36,034 nucleotides of DNA, from the NCBI GenBank assembly GCA_002238555.1, contig MPMO01000051.1:1-36034 (forward strand), read 5' to 3'. The notes under the pieces were generated by a model, which saw only the letters and a list, made by a program, of their open reading frames with translations, made no database searches and was not told the origin of the DNA. Origin of the DNA: Caldilineaceae bacterium bin34. GTDB taxonomy: Bacteria; Chloroflexota; Anaerolineae; Caldilineales; Caldilineaceae. Positions 15,350-22,471 of the stretch are shown here, piece after piece; position 1 is the stretch's first letter, and each line of letters opens with the position of its first letter. The position numbers and the translations under genes are program-made.

Positions 15350-16090
15350 ATGGACGTCAAGGTCACCTTTCTCGGTCACGCGACCTTTCTGGTGGAGGCC
15401 GGCGAGGACCGCATCCTGATTGATCCCCATCTGGCGCCGGACAACCCGGCCTGCCCGGTCACGGTTGACAACTTTGTCGGTTCGGTCGACGCTGCCGGGG
15501 ATCTGGGCGGGCGGCCCACGTCCGCCGAGCCAGACTACATCCTCGTTACCCACGGGCACTTCGACCATGTTTCCGGGTTGAAGGAATTGGCCGCGCGCAC
15601 CCGGGCTACGGTGGTGGCCGGATACGAGATTTGCGAGTGGCTCTCCGAAGTTCCGGACGACCGCAAGGTCAGGATGCAGCCGGGCGGCGGCAAGCTCTTC
15701 TCGTTCGGCCAACTGTACATGACGACGGCACTACACAGCAGCATGCTGCCGGACGGCAGCTACGGCGGCGTCGCGGCCGGACTGTTGATCCGGTTCAACA
15801 ACGGCAAAGTGCTCTACCATGCAGGCGATACCGGCCTGACCTACGACATGCGCATGATTGGCGAACGGAACGAAGTGGACCTGGCCCTGCTTCCCATCGG
15901 CGATCTGCTGACCATGGGACCTGAAGATGCCGTCGTGGCCGCCCAGTTCGTCAACGCCAAGGGCGTGGTCCCGATGCACTACAACACCTTTCCCGGAATC
16001 GAACAGGATCCGAACCGTTTCGCCGACCTGCTCAAGGCGGAGGGCATCGACTGCCAGATTCTCGAGGCCGGAGGCGAAACAATCCTCTAG
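15350..16090 (+). CDS. UPF0173 metal-dependent hydrolase (metallo-beta-lactamase fold)
   Basis: A 246-residue cytoplasmic protein. It begins MDVKVTFLGHATFLVE, typical of the UPF0173/YtkL-like group. The metal motif is LVTHGHFDHVSGLKEL (HxHxDH). Later metal or structural ligands appear in TTALHSSMLPDG, YHAGDTGLTYDMRMIGE and VPMHYNTFPGI. The group is annotated as hydrolases with unknown substrate. ATG 15350 has AAAGGAA (15334-15340) nine bases upstream. That ribosome-binding site overlaps the stop of the preceding tnpB, so the IS607-type element ends almost exactly at the 5' end of this gene, which may have lost its native promoter. Confidence 0.9.
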   Translation: MDVKVTFLGHATFLVEAGEDRILIDPHLAPDNPACPVTVDNFVGSVDAAGDLGGRPTSAEPDYILVTHGHFDHVSGLKELAARTRATVVAGYEICEWLSEVPDDRKVRMQPGGGKLFSFGQLYMTTALHSSMLPDGSYGGVAAGLLIRFNNGKVLYHAGDTGLTYDMRMIGERNEVDLALLPIGDLLTMGPEDAVVAAQFVNAKGVVPMHYNTFPGIEQDPNRFADLLKAEGIDCQILEAGGETIL

Positions 16091-16190
16091 ATCGGTGGCC
16101 GGGCGGGACCGGGCATCCGGTTCCGCGCCCCTGTCGTACGCAACTGCCGTCGGCTCCGCGGCTGGCGGCCGCTGCCAAGCGGGCCCCACC

Positions 16191-16329
16191 CGCCGCAATC
16201 CACAGTCCCGTTACTGCCAGCACCTGACCCGCCACCCGGAGGGGCGCGCGCCCCCAAGGCGCCCCCACCCCGCCGCAATCCACAGTCCAGTTACTGCCAG
16301 CACCTGACCAGCAACCAGGAGGGGCGCGT
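16191..16329 (+). repeat. Near-tandem direct repeat, 80-bp period, before the Cys-rich gene
   Basis: 16191-16249 and 16271-16329 match at 54 of 59 positions. All five differences are C in the first copy against A (four) or T (one) in the second. The second copy contains the Shine-Dalgarno GGAGG and the GTG start of the next gene; in the first copy that start reads GCG. Confidence 0.85.
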
Positions 16330-16711
16330 GTACCACCCGACGGCCGATTTGCTGTTCCCCCATGGCCTCATTGGCGAACTGCGCGATTTGCGCGGGCCCG
16401 CCTGGGCCGACCTCGTGGACCATGTCCTGTCGCTGGACGAGGCGGAGCCGGACAGCTTGGCCTTCCTGCTGATGATGGTGGAGTTGGGGGAGTGCCTCAA
16501 GTGCTCCAGCGAAAGCTACAAGTTCATGCAGGGGTGTGCGGTGTGCGGTTCGCGCACGATTCGATGCTTCAAGGGCAGTGACGAGGATCTTCTGCTGCGG
16601 TTCGAGCAGGCGCGGCGGCGCATTCAGGAAGAATATCCGACAGTGGCGCCGCTGTATCCTCCGAGCCCTCCCTCTGCGAGCCGCATCGAGTTCACACATC
16701 CCGTCTCGTAA
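16328..16711 (+). CDS. Small Cys-rich protein, unknown function
   Basis: A 127-residue protein. The start is GTG 16328, with GGAGG six bases upstream. The acidic first half (DLVDHVLSLDEAEPDSLAF-like) leads to LLMMVELGECLKCSSESY and then KFMQGCAVCGSRTIRCFKG. Two CxxC-type pairs (CLKC, CAVC) are 14 residues apart and a fifth Cys follows, which suggests zinc or iron-sulfur binding. The rest is charged helix (EDLLLRFEQARRRIQEEY) and a Pro/Ser tail. I do not recognise it as a named family. The composition is protein-like, not shadow-like. It precedes an FAD oxidoreductase by 111 bases and could be cotranscribed with it. Confidence 0.72.
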   Translation: MYHPTADLLFPHGLIGELRDLRGPAWADLVDHVLSLDEAEPDSLAFLLMMVELGECLKCSSESYKFMQGCAVCGSRTIRCFKGSDEDLLLRFEQARRRIQEEYPTVAPLYPPSPPSASRIEFTHPVS

Positions 16712-16822
16712 AGGCCGTCGGCGGCCAGTCCGGCCCGGTCGGCTTCGACACCGGACCAAAGGGTTTGTGTCCACACCGGAGCGCGGCGTCCGGCCGATTT
16801 CCCGCAGACAGCCGTCGCTGCC

Positions 16823-18133
16823 GTGCGCGTTCTGATTGCAGGCGCCGGACCAGCCGGTCTGGCGGCGGCGGCCTCGCTGCAGCAGGCCGGGATCCCCGGA
16901 TCGGAGATTGCGGTTCTGGAGGCGGGTCCGCGGGCCGGGGGACTTGCCTCCGGATTTCGGGGTGCGGAGACGTGGGAATGGGCCATCGAACGCTACTACC
17001 ACCACCTGTTCACCAACGACACCGACATCCTGGCGTTCACCCGCGAACTGGACCTGCAGGACATGGTGGAAATCCACAGTCCGGTCACCGCCTACTGGCA
17101 TCGGGGCCGGCCGCTGCGGCTGGACAGTCCGGCCAGCCTGCTGGCGGTGCCCGGCCTGTCCCTGCCGGACAAGGTGCGGATGGGCATGGCGCTGGCCTGG
17201 CTGCGCTGGCATCCGCGACCGCCCTGGCATCGGCACGACACCGTGACCGCCCACGCGTGGCTGGAGCGCTGGATGGGGCGCAGGGCCTACGAGGCCCTGT
17301 GGCGGTCGCTGCTGGAGGGCAAGTTCGGCCGGCGGTATCGCGACGTTTCGCTGGCCTGGTTTGCCGCCCGCATCTACAAGCGGACCTCCCGGCTGGGTTA
17401 TTTCAGAGGCGGCTTCCAGGCGTGGACCGACGCGGTCAGGGAGAGGGTTGAGCAGGGCGGCACCGAAGTCGGCTTCAACACTCCGCTTACCCTGGTGGAG
17501 CCGCAGGGAGGAACCTTGGCGGTCCGCTCCGGCCAACGATCCTGGGAGGGGGTGCAGGCGGTGCTCTACACCGGACCGCCGAATCTGCTGGGCCGCATTG
17601 CCCCCGCCCTGCCGGCAACCTATCGCGCCCGCCTTGCCGGGGAAGCACACATGGGAGCCGTGGTGCTGACCGCGGCGCTGGACCGGTCGCTGCTCAACGG
17701 CGTCTACTGGCTGAGCATCCCGGCCGATGCCGGCCTGCCGTTTCTGGCCCTGGTGGAACACACCGCCATGATTCCGAAGGAACGGTACGGCGGACACCAC
17801 ATTCTCTACTTGGGAACGTACGTCGAACAGGATCATCCGTGGCTGTCCCTGCCGGAGCAGGAGGTGGCCGAGGCATTGCTGGCGGGCCTGCCGCGCATCC
17901 ACCCCGGGTTCGACGGTTCCTGGGTGCGCGGGCGCTGGCTGAACCGCACGGCCTGGGCCCAGCCCATTCCGGTGCCGGGTTCCGGGCGCACGCGCCTGCC
18001 GTTGCACACGCCCCTGTCCGGTCTGTATCTGGCGACGATGAGTCAGGTCTGGCCCTGGGATCGGGGCACCAACTACGCAGTTCGGATTGGCAAGCAGGCC
18101 GCCCGGCGGATTCTGGTTGATTTAAGGGGCTAA
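16823..18133 (+). CDS. FAD-dependent amine-oxidase-fold oxidoreductase
   Basis: A 436-residue flavoprotein. The N-terminal dinucleotide motif is VLIAGAGPAGLAAAASL, followed by the acidic-end strand IAVLEAGPRAGGLASGFR. The layout is that of protoporphyrinogen oxidase, phytoene desaturase and UDP-galactopyranose mutase-like proteins. Its middle has the substrate-domain segment AWLERWMGRRAYEALWRSLL. The C-terminal FAD motif (GLYLATMSQVWPWDRGTNYA) is seen near residue 405. No transmembrane segment is obvious. The start is GTG 16823. In related genomes such genes are often annotated only as NAD(P)/FAD-dependent oxidoreductase; the substrate cannot be told. Confidence 0.82.
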   Translation: MRVLIAGAGPAGLAAAASLQQAGIPGSEIAVLEAGPRAGGLASGFRGAETWEWAIERYYHHLFTNDTDILAFTRELDLQDMVEIHSPVTAYWHRGRPLRLDSPASLLAVPGLSLPDKVRMGMALAWLRWHPRPPWHRHDTVTAHAWLERWMGRRAYEALWRSLLEGKFGRRYRDVSLAWFAARIYKRTSRLGYFRGGFQAWTDAVRERVEQGGTEVGFNTPLTLVEPQGGTLAVRSGQRSWEGVQAVLYTGPPNLLGRIAPALPATYRARLAGEAHMGAVVLTAALDRSLLNGVYWLSIPADAGLPFLALVEHTAMIPKERYGGHHILYLGTYVEQDHPWLSLPEQEVAEALLAGLPRIHPGFDGSWVRGRWLNRTAWAQPIPVPGSGRTRLPLHTPLSGLYLATMSQVWPWDRGTNYAVRIGKQAARRILVDLRG

Positions 18134-18238
18134 TTCCGGCAAGGTTCCCGGCAGGCACAGGGACGGCGCGAATTGACCCTGTCCATGCCACTGTGCCTTA
18201 ATGACGCCCCGCACCCGCGGCATCCAAAGTTGAGACCC

Positions 18239-19300
18239 ATGCCTGATCCTGCAATTTCCAGCCTGACTGTCGAATCCGTGACCTTGGCCTTGGCCAACGT
18301 CATTGAACCGGAGCTTAAAAAGGATCTCGTGTCCCTGGACATGGTCAAGGACATCAGGATTGAGAACGGGGGCGTGGCCTTCAAGGTCGAGCTGACAACG
18401 CCGGCCTGCCCGATGCAGGCCCAGATCGAGCGCGATTGCCTGGCCGCGGTCAAGGAGGCCTTTCCCGACGCCGACCCGGTCGAGCTCGAGTTCACGCATC
18501 AGGTGGTGCGCGATCCAAGGGTGTCCCAGAAGCTGAATGTGGACATTCGCACCGTGCTGGCCGTCAGCAGCGGCAAGGGCGGGGTCGGCAAGACGACGTT
18601 CAGCGTGAACATGGCGGTCAGCCTGGCCCTGGAGGGGGCTCGTGTCGGCATCATGGACACCGATGTCTACGGTCCCAACGTGCCCATCATGATGGGCCTG
18701 GAGGGCCCGCTGTCGGTCCGGGACGGCAAGATGATGCCGCACGAGGCTTACGGCGTGCAGGTCATGTCGATGGGGTTCCTCATGCCGGAGGGGGAGGCGG
18801 TCGTGTGGCGCGGTCCCATGCTGCACAGTGCCATTCGGCAGTTCCTGACCGACGTGCACTGGGGTCCTCTGGACTACCTGATTGTGGATCTGCCGCCGGG
18901 TACGGGCGACGCCCAGTTGACGCTGGCCCAAAGTGTTCCCATTACCGGCGGGATCATCGTGACCACGCCCCAGGCGGTGTCGGTGAGCGATGCCCGGCGC
19001 GGCGCCGGCGCCTTTGTCAAGCTGGACGTGCCGGTCCTGGGAGTCATTGAAAACATGACCGGCGATGTGTTCGGCGAGGGGGGCGGCCAACAGGCGGCGC
19101 GCGATCTTGGGGTCGACTTCATCGGCCGGGTGCCGCTGGACGGCCTGATTCGGGCGGGCAGCGACGCGGGCCAGCCGATCGTGGCGGAACAACCCGACCA
19201 CCCGGCCGCCCAGGCCATTCGCCAGATTTCAAGGGTGACGGCCGGCCTGCTCAGCCTGGCCGCCATTGCCAGACCCGCCACCGAAATCGATTTGGAGTAG
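18239..19300 (+). CDS. Mrp/NBP35-type iron-sulfur cluster carrier ATPase
   Basis: A 353-residue protein. The N-terminal DUF59/FSCA domain (residues about 5-90; PACPMQAQIERDCLAAV) is followed by a MinD/ParA-like P-loop ATPase: deviant Walker A SSGKGGVGKTTFSVNMA, switch I MDTDVYGPNVPIMMG and Walker B DYLIVDLPPGTGDAQLTLAQ. This is the architecture of Mrp, which carries or inserts Fe-S clusters. The CxxC pair that bridges the cluster in many Mrp homologues is absent: after IENM the chain goes straight to TGDVFGEGGGQQAA. ATG 18239 is the start nearest the domain; an upstream in-frame ATG (18173) adds an unconserved stretch. It could serve the Complex I genes nearby, but that is guesswork. Confidence 0.88.
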   Translation: MPDPAISSLTVESVTLALANVIEPELKKDLVSLDMVKDIRIENGGVAFKVELTTPACPMQAQIERDCLAAVKEAFPDADPVELEFTHQVVRDPRVSQKLNVDIRTVLAVSSGKGGVGKTTFSVNMAVSLALEGARVGIMDTDVYGPNVPIMMGLEGPLSVRDGKMMPHEAYGVQVMSMGFLMPEGEAVVWRGPMLHSAIRQFLTDVHWGPLDYLIVDLPPGTGDAQLTLAQSVPITGGIIVTTPQAVSVSDARRGAGAFVKLDVPVLGVIENMTGDVFGEGGGQQAARDLGVDFIGRVPLDGLIRAGSDAGQPIVAEQPDHPAAQAIRQISRVTAGLLSLAAIARPATEIDLE

Positions 19301-19339
19301 GAGGCTTACGGGCCGGCAAGGGGGCGGCAAGGGGCCTTG

Positions 19340-19348
19340 TGCTATATT
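19340..19348 (+). promoter_or_regulatory. Extended -10 promoter candidate for the LysM gene
   Basis: TG, C, TATATT gives an extended -10 about 70 bases before the ATG. There is no -35. The TTGTGCTAT core resembles those before both tnpB elements. Confidence 0.35.
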
Positions 19349-19417
19349 CGGGGCGACCCAGCCTGCCGGGTTTGACCCTCGTTACAGACTTCTGCGAAAA
19401 CCGGAGGCCGTTTGGAC

Positions 19418-20677
19418 ATGTCGCGTCTGCACACGTTGCTGCCTGTTGTCCTATGCCTATTGCTCGTCGGTGCCTGTACCCGCGATCGGGGGGAGGGCAT
19501 TGGCCTGACCGTGGAGGCCGATCCGGTGGATCCGGCCGAGTTGGTTGGCCCCGATCCCGATGCGGCTGCCGCGGCTGCCGCATACCTCACCTATGTTGTC
19601 AAGGTTGGCGACGCCCTGGCCACCGTGGCCGCGCAACACGGCACGACGGTGGAGGTGATTCGGGAGCTGAATCCCCAGTTGACGAGCGACAACCTGCTGC
19701 CGGGCGATGAGATTCGCATTCCGGCCGGACTGGCACCCTTGGAACAGCCGGGCCAACCGCTCTACTACGTGCTTCAGCAGGGCGACTTGGTCATCGATCT
19801 GGCTGAGCGATTCGATGTCACGCTGGAGCAGATCAGGGAAGCCAATCCCCTGGTGGACCTGGACCAGGTGCCGGTTGGCCTGCGGCTCGTGATCCCGGTG
19901 CCGGCGGGCACGGAGGCCGATCCGGTGCTCGTGTATGAGGGATTGGCCTATTCGGTCCAGCCCGGCGACACCCTCAACGCCATAGCGCTGCGCTACAGCG
20001 TGGATCCGGACGAGTTGGTACTGCTCAACGAGCTGGCCTCCGCGGACGATTTGCAGATTGGCCAGATTCTGCGGCTGCCGGACCACGCCGCCGTATCCAG
20101 CGCGGCCATGCAACAGCCGGAGCCCCAGGGCGAAGGCGTGGTACATGTGGTGCAGGCCGGGGAAACCCTGTCGGGGATTGCGCTCTTCTATCAGGTCAGC
20201 ACGGCTTCGCTGATGGCGGCCAACGGCCTGAGCGATGCCGACAGGCTGGCCGTGGGCGTGGAACTGCTGGTGCCCGGGGTGTCGCCACCCGAGCCGACAT
20301 CAATCCCGGAGCCGACATCAACCCCGGAGCCGACGTCAACACCGGAGCCAACGGCCACCCCCGAACCGACTGCGGAGGAGACCCCCGCAGACGAGGATGC
20401 ACCGACAGCATCCGACTCCGCGGCGCCCGAGGATGCGGCCACTCCGACGGCAGAGACCGCCCAGGAAGGGGAGCAGGAACAGTCTGTCGCCACAGAGGAG
20501 CCCGAACCCACGGCCACACCCACCCTTGTCACCCATACGGTGCAGGCCGGCGATACGCTCTTTGCCCTCGCGTTGCGTTATGGCACAACGATTGATGCCA
20601 TTCAGGCGGCCAACAACATGGGCAGTTCCGTCACCCTGAGCATTGGCCAGGAGCTGGTCATCCCCGTTCCGGAGTAA
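19418..20677 (+). CDS. Lipoprotein with five LysM domains and a Pro-Thr-Glu linker
   Basis: A 419-residue surface protein. The N-terminal signal peptide MSRLHTLLPVVLCLLLVGAC ends in a lipobox (VGAC), so it is probably a membrane-anchored lipoprotein. Five LysM modules begin near residues 57 (YVVKVGDALATVAAQHG), 115 (YYVLQQGDLVIDLAERF), 177 (YSVQPGDTLNAIALRYS), 242 (VHVVQAGETLSGIALFY) and 371 (THTVQAGDTLFALALRYG). The first four are contiguous; the fifth follows a linker of about 80 residues rich in Pro, Thr and Glu, whose DNA contains 18-base repeats. LysM binds peptidoglycan or other glycans. No catalytic domain is present, so it is an adhesin or wall anchor, not an enzyme. ATG 19418 has GGAGG ten bases upstream; TTG 19412 is a weaker choice. 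Confidence 0.92.
   Translation: MSRLHTLLPVVLCLLLVGACTRDRGEGIGLTVEADPVDPAELVGPDPDAAAAAAAYLTYVVKVGDALATVAAQHGTTVEVIRELNPQLTSDNLLPGDEIRIPAGLAPLEQPGQPLYYVLQQGDLVIDLAERFDVTLEQIREANPLVDLDQVPVGLRLVIPVPAGTEADPVLVYEGLAYSVQPGDTLNAIALRYSVDPDELVLLNELASADDLQIGQILRLPDHAAVSSAAMQQPEPQGEGVVHVVQAGETLSGIALFYQVSTASLMAANGLSDADRLAVGVELLVPGVSPPEPTSIPEPTSTPEPTSTPEPTATPEPTAEETPADEDAPTASDSAAPEDAATPTAETAQEGEQEQSVATEEPEPTATPTLVTHTVQAGDTLFALALRYGTTIDAIQAANNMGSSVTLSIGQELVIPVPE
20288..20372 (+). repeat. 18-base repeats encoding the Pro-Glu-Pro-Thr linker
   Basis: GAGCCGACATCAA-type units repeat four to five times with variation and encode EPTS(I/T)P steps. This is a low-complexity coding repeat inside the LysM gene, prone to slippage in units that keep the frame. 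Confidence 0.75.
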
Positions 20678-20725
20678 TGGCGGGCGGCTGCCTGCCGTGC
20701 CGGGCCGCGGCGCGCGGGCCGGCGG

Positions 20726-21604
20726 TCACACCGGCATGGTGCGTCCGGCGTGGGCGCGCACGGTTGCCGCAATGTCCTTGTGGGTGTCCGACGACGCAAA
20801 GATCACCACCCCTTCGTCGAACCGGTCGCAGGCGTTTTCGGCACTGAACTGCCCTTCGAAGAACGGCACGCCGTGGGCCGCCAGGGAATCCTTGACGCGG
20901 TTGCGCGCCGCCCACATCTCCGGCGGGTAGGGCGGGTCGTGGGCATCCAGGTGCCCGAACGAGAGACCCATGTCGCCGGGGCCCCATTCCGCAAAGGACA
21001 GGCCGGGCACGGCCGCCGAGGCTTCGGCATTGGCCAGGGCGGCCTGGTTTTCGATTTTGATGCCCAGCAGCAGCTGGCCGTCCGGGTTCAGGGGCCAGGG
21101 ATCGGCCTGCTCGATGTACTCCGGACCCGACACGCCCCACCGCGCGCCCGCGCCGGCCTGTGCGCCCGCGCCCCGCGTGCCCATTTTCAGACCCGCGCCG
21201 ACGCCCTGCTTGTGGTAGGAATAGCGGCAGCATTCGATGTAGGCGGCCACCGCCTCCGGCACCTCGGCGTGGCACAGCAGGAGGGCATGTACGCCGCGCG
21301 CCAGAATTTGCTGGAACTGCCAGGCATTGGCGTAGACGGCGTCGGCACTGTGGCCCAGCACCGGCAGTTCGACCATGATGGCCGGGGTCAGGTGGCCCGA
21401 GGCCGTGGGGCCGGCATCCAGCAACCCCTGCATGAATTCATCAAGGGCCCGGATGTCGAACAGGCCGTGCTCCATGTTGATGCGAATCATGTCGGCCCAG
21501 GTGCCGGCCGCGGCCTGGCCGCTGGCGTAGGAGAGTTCCGACACGCCCGTGCAGAAAACGGGCTGTCCGGCTTTGAGCAGGTCAACGGCCTTGTTGATGG
21601 TCAT
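20726..21604 (-). CDS. HpcH/HpaI-family aldolase
   Basis: A (beta/alpha)8-barrel class II aldolase of the HpcH/HpaI citrate-lyase-like family, 292 residues from ATG 21604. The metal-binding Glu is in LGIKIENQAALANAEA and the Asp in FAEWGPGDMGLSFGH. SYASGQAAAGTWADMIRINM and IMVELPVLGHSADAVYANAW fit the N-terminal strands. The family cleaves or forms 2-keto-3-deoxy acids such as HKHD or 2-keto-3-deoxyrhamnonate; the substrate here is not readable. The frame runs upstream to 21715 but the extra residues are unconserved. It is convergent with the LysM gene and has a second minus-strand gene upstream. Confidence 0.85.
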   Translation of the reverse strand: MTINKAVDLLKAGQPVFCTGVSELSYASGQAAAGTWADMIRINMEHGLFDIRALDEFMQGLLDAGPTASGHLTPAIMVELPVLGHSADAVYANAWQFQQILARGVHALLLCHAEVPEAVAAYIECCRYSYHKQGVGAGLKMGTRGAGAQAGAGARWGVSGPEYIEQADPWPLNPDGQLLLGIKIENQAALANAEASAAVPGLSFAEWGPGDMGLSFGHLDAHDPPYPPEMWAARNRVKDSLAAHGVPFFEGQFSAENACDRFDEGVVIFASSDTHKDIAATVRAHAGRTMPV

Positions 21605-21654
21605 GGGGTCGGGTGGGGGAATGTGGGCGGAAGGCGCGGAACCCGCTGTCCGCC

Positions 21655-22152
21655 TCAACGGACGCGGTAGCCGCGCTTCATTGTAAAGCGGCAGGGGATC
21701 CCCCGACCATGCCACTCATTGGACAAGGGATGGACGGCGGAGATCCATCTCCTGGCGCAAACGGAGTGTTGAGCACCGCAGGCACGGGCTGCGTCCTCGA
21801 AATCCGCCCTCGGAAGCACGGCTGCGTAGTGGATGTCTTCGGTGTTGGCGAGCGCCATGGCCACGAACCGCGTCAATTCGACAATAAAGTCGCGGGTACG
21901 CAAGCCGCCACGCCCGGGTGCAACGATGTAGTGGGAATTCGATATGGAATGCCACGCGACGTACGCGGCTTCCGCTCCATACTCGATCCGGTCAAGGAGT
22001 TTCGAGGCCGGACCGGAGTGGGGACGTTGGTCGAGCGCGATGTCGACAAGCACGTCGGTGCCCGGGGGATGGGCGGGGTGGCGGACCTTGCAATACCCGT
22101 GCTCGATCCCGATGCCGCTCCAAGGCGTCCGTATAGCAAACACAGTGTTCAC
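21655..22152 (-). CDS. Hypothetical protein, 165 residues
   Basis: The composition is protein-like, unlike the Arg/Pro-rich shadows of this region. Visible segments: EYGAEAAYVAWHSISNSHYI, DFIVELTRFVAMALANTED, LPRADFEDAARACGAQHSVC and WISAVHPLSNEWHGRGIPCR. There is no signal peptide or membrane segment. The start is a GTG at 22152 without a clear ribosome-binding site. I do not recognise a family. It lies upstream of the HpcH/HpaI aldolase on the same strand, with a 50-base gap. Moderate confidence that it is real; a frameshifted N terminus is possible. Confidence 0.5.
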   Translation of the reverse strand: MNTVFAIRTPWSGIGIEHGYCKVRHPAHPPGTDVLVDIALDQRPHSGPASKLLDRIEYGAEAAYVAWHSISNSHYIVAPGRGGLRTRDFIVELTRFVAMALANTEDIHYAAVLPRADFEDAARACGAQHSVCARRWISAVHPLSNEWHGRGIPCRFTMKRGYRVR

Positions 22153-22471
22153 AGCCCCGGTCCCATGCTGCGACCACAGACATTGGTTCCTGTTGCCGTA
22201 CGAAGTGTCTGCTTGGCGGTCGGATCAGCGGATCGACCCTTTATCATGAGCCTGTCCACTCCGGTTGCACCCTCCCTCCCGCGGCGGACGACCGACGGTT
22301 CCATACTTGCCGCGCGCAGACGACAGATGTCCGTTGGCCTTCGACAGCGGGTTCCTGATCAGCCCACCGCGCACCGCCTGATGCGGTGCAAGCCACCAGA
22401 GTCCGCACCGGATCCGGCAACCAACCACTGACCGTGTCCATGCATCTGCGTCGCTTGGCGCGCCTCCATCC
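22153..22471. other. Gene-free region before cobQ
   Basis: A 319-base stretch with no convincing gene. It lies between a minus-strand gene and cobQ and must hold cobQ's promoter; TATCAT at 22242-22247 is the best -10 but no -35 fits. No B12-box (GCCAGGAGACCTGCC-like) was found, so cobQ does not seem to have its own riboswitch. Confidence 0.5.

Noticed and set aside
20288..20372. Short repeats resembling a CRISPR array
   Set aside because: They are in-frame codon repeats for a Pro-Thr-Glu linker with no unique spacers.
20699..20723. GC-rich inverted repeat between the LysM and aldolase genes as a terminator
   Set aside because: The stem is interrupted and no T-tract follows on either strand; support is too weak to list.
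22380..22420. Possible riboswitch fragment (GGTGCAAGCCACC) before cobQ
   Set aside because: It lacks the B12 box and the other conserved core segments seen at 27720-27877.
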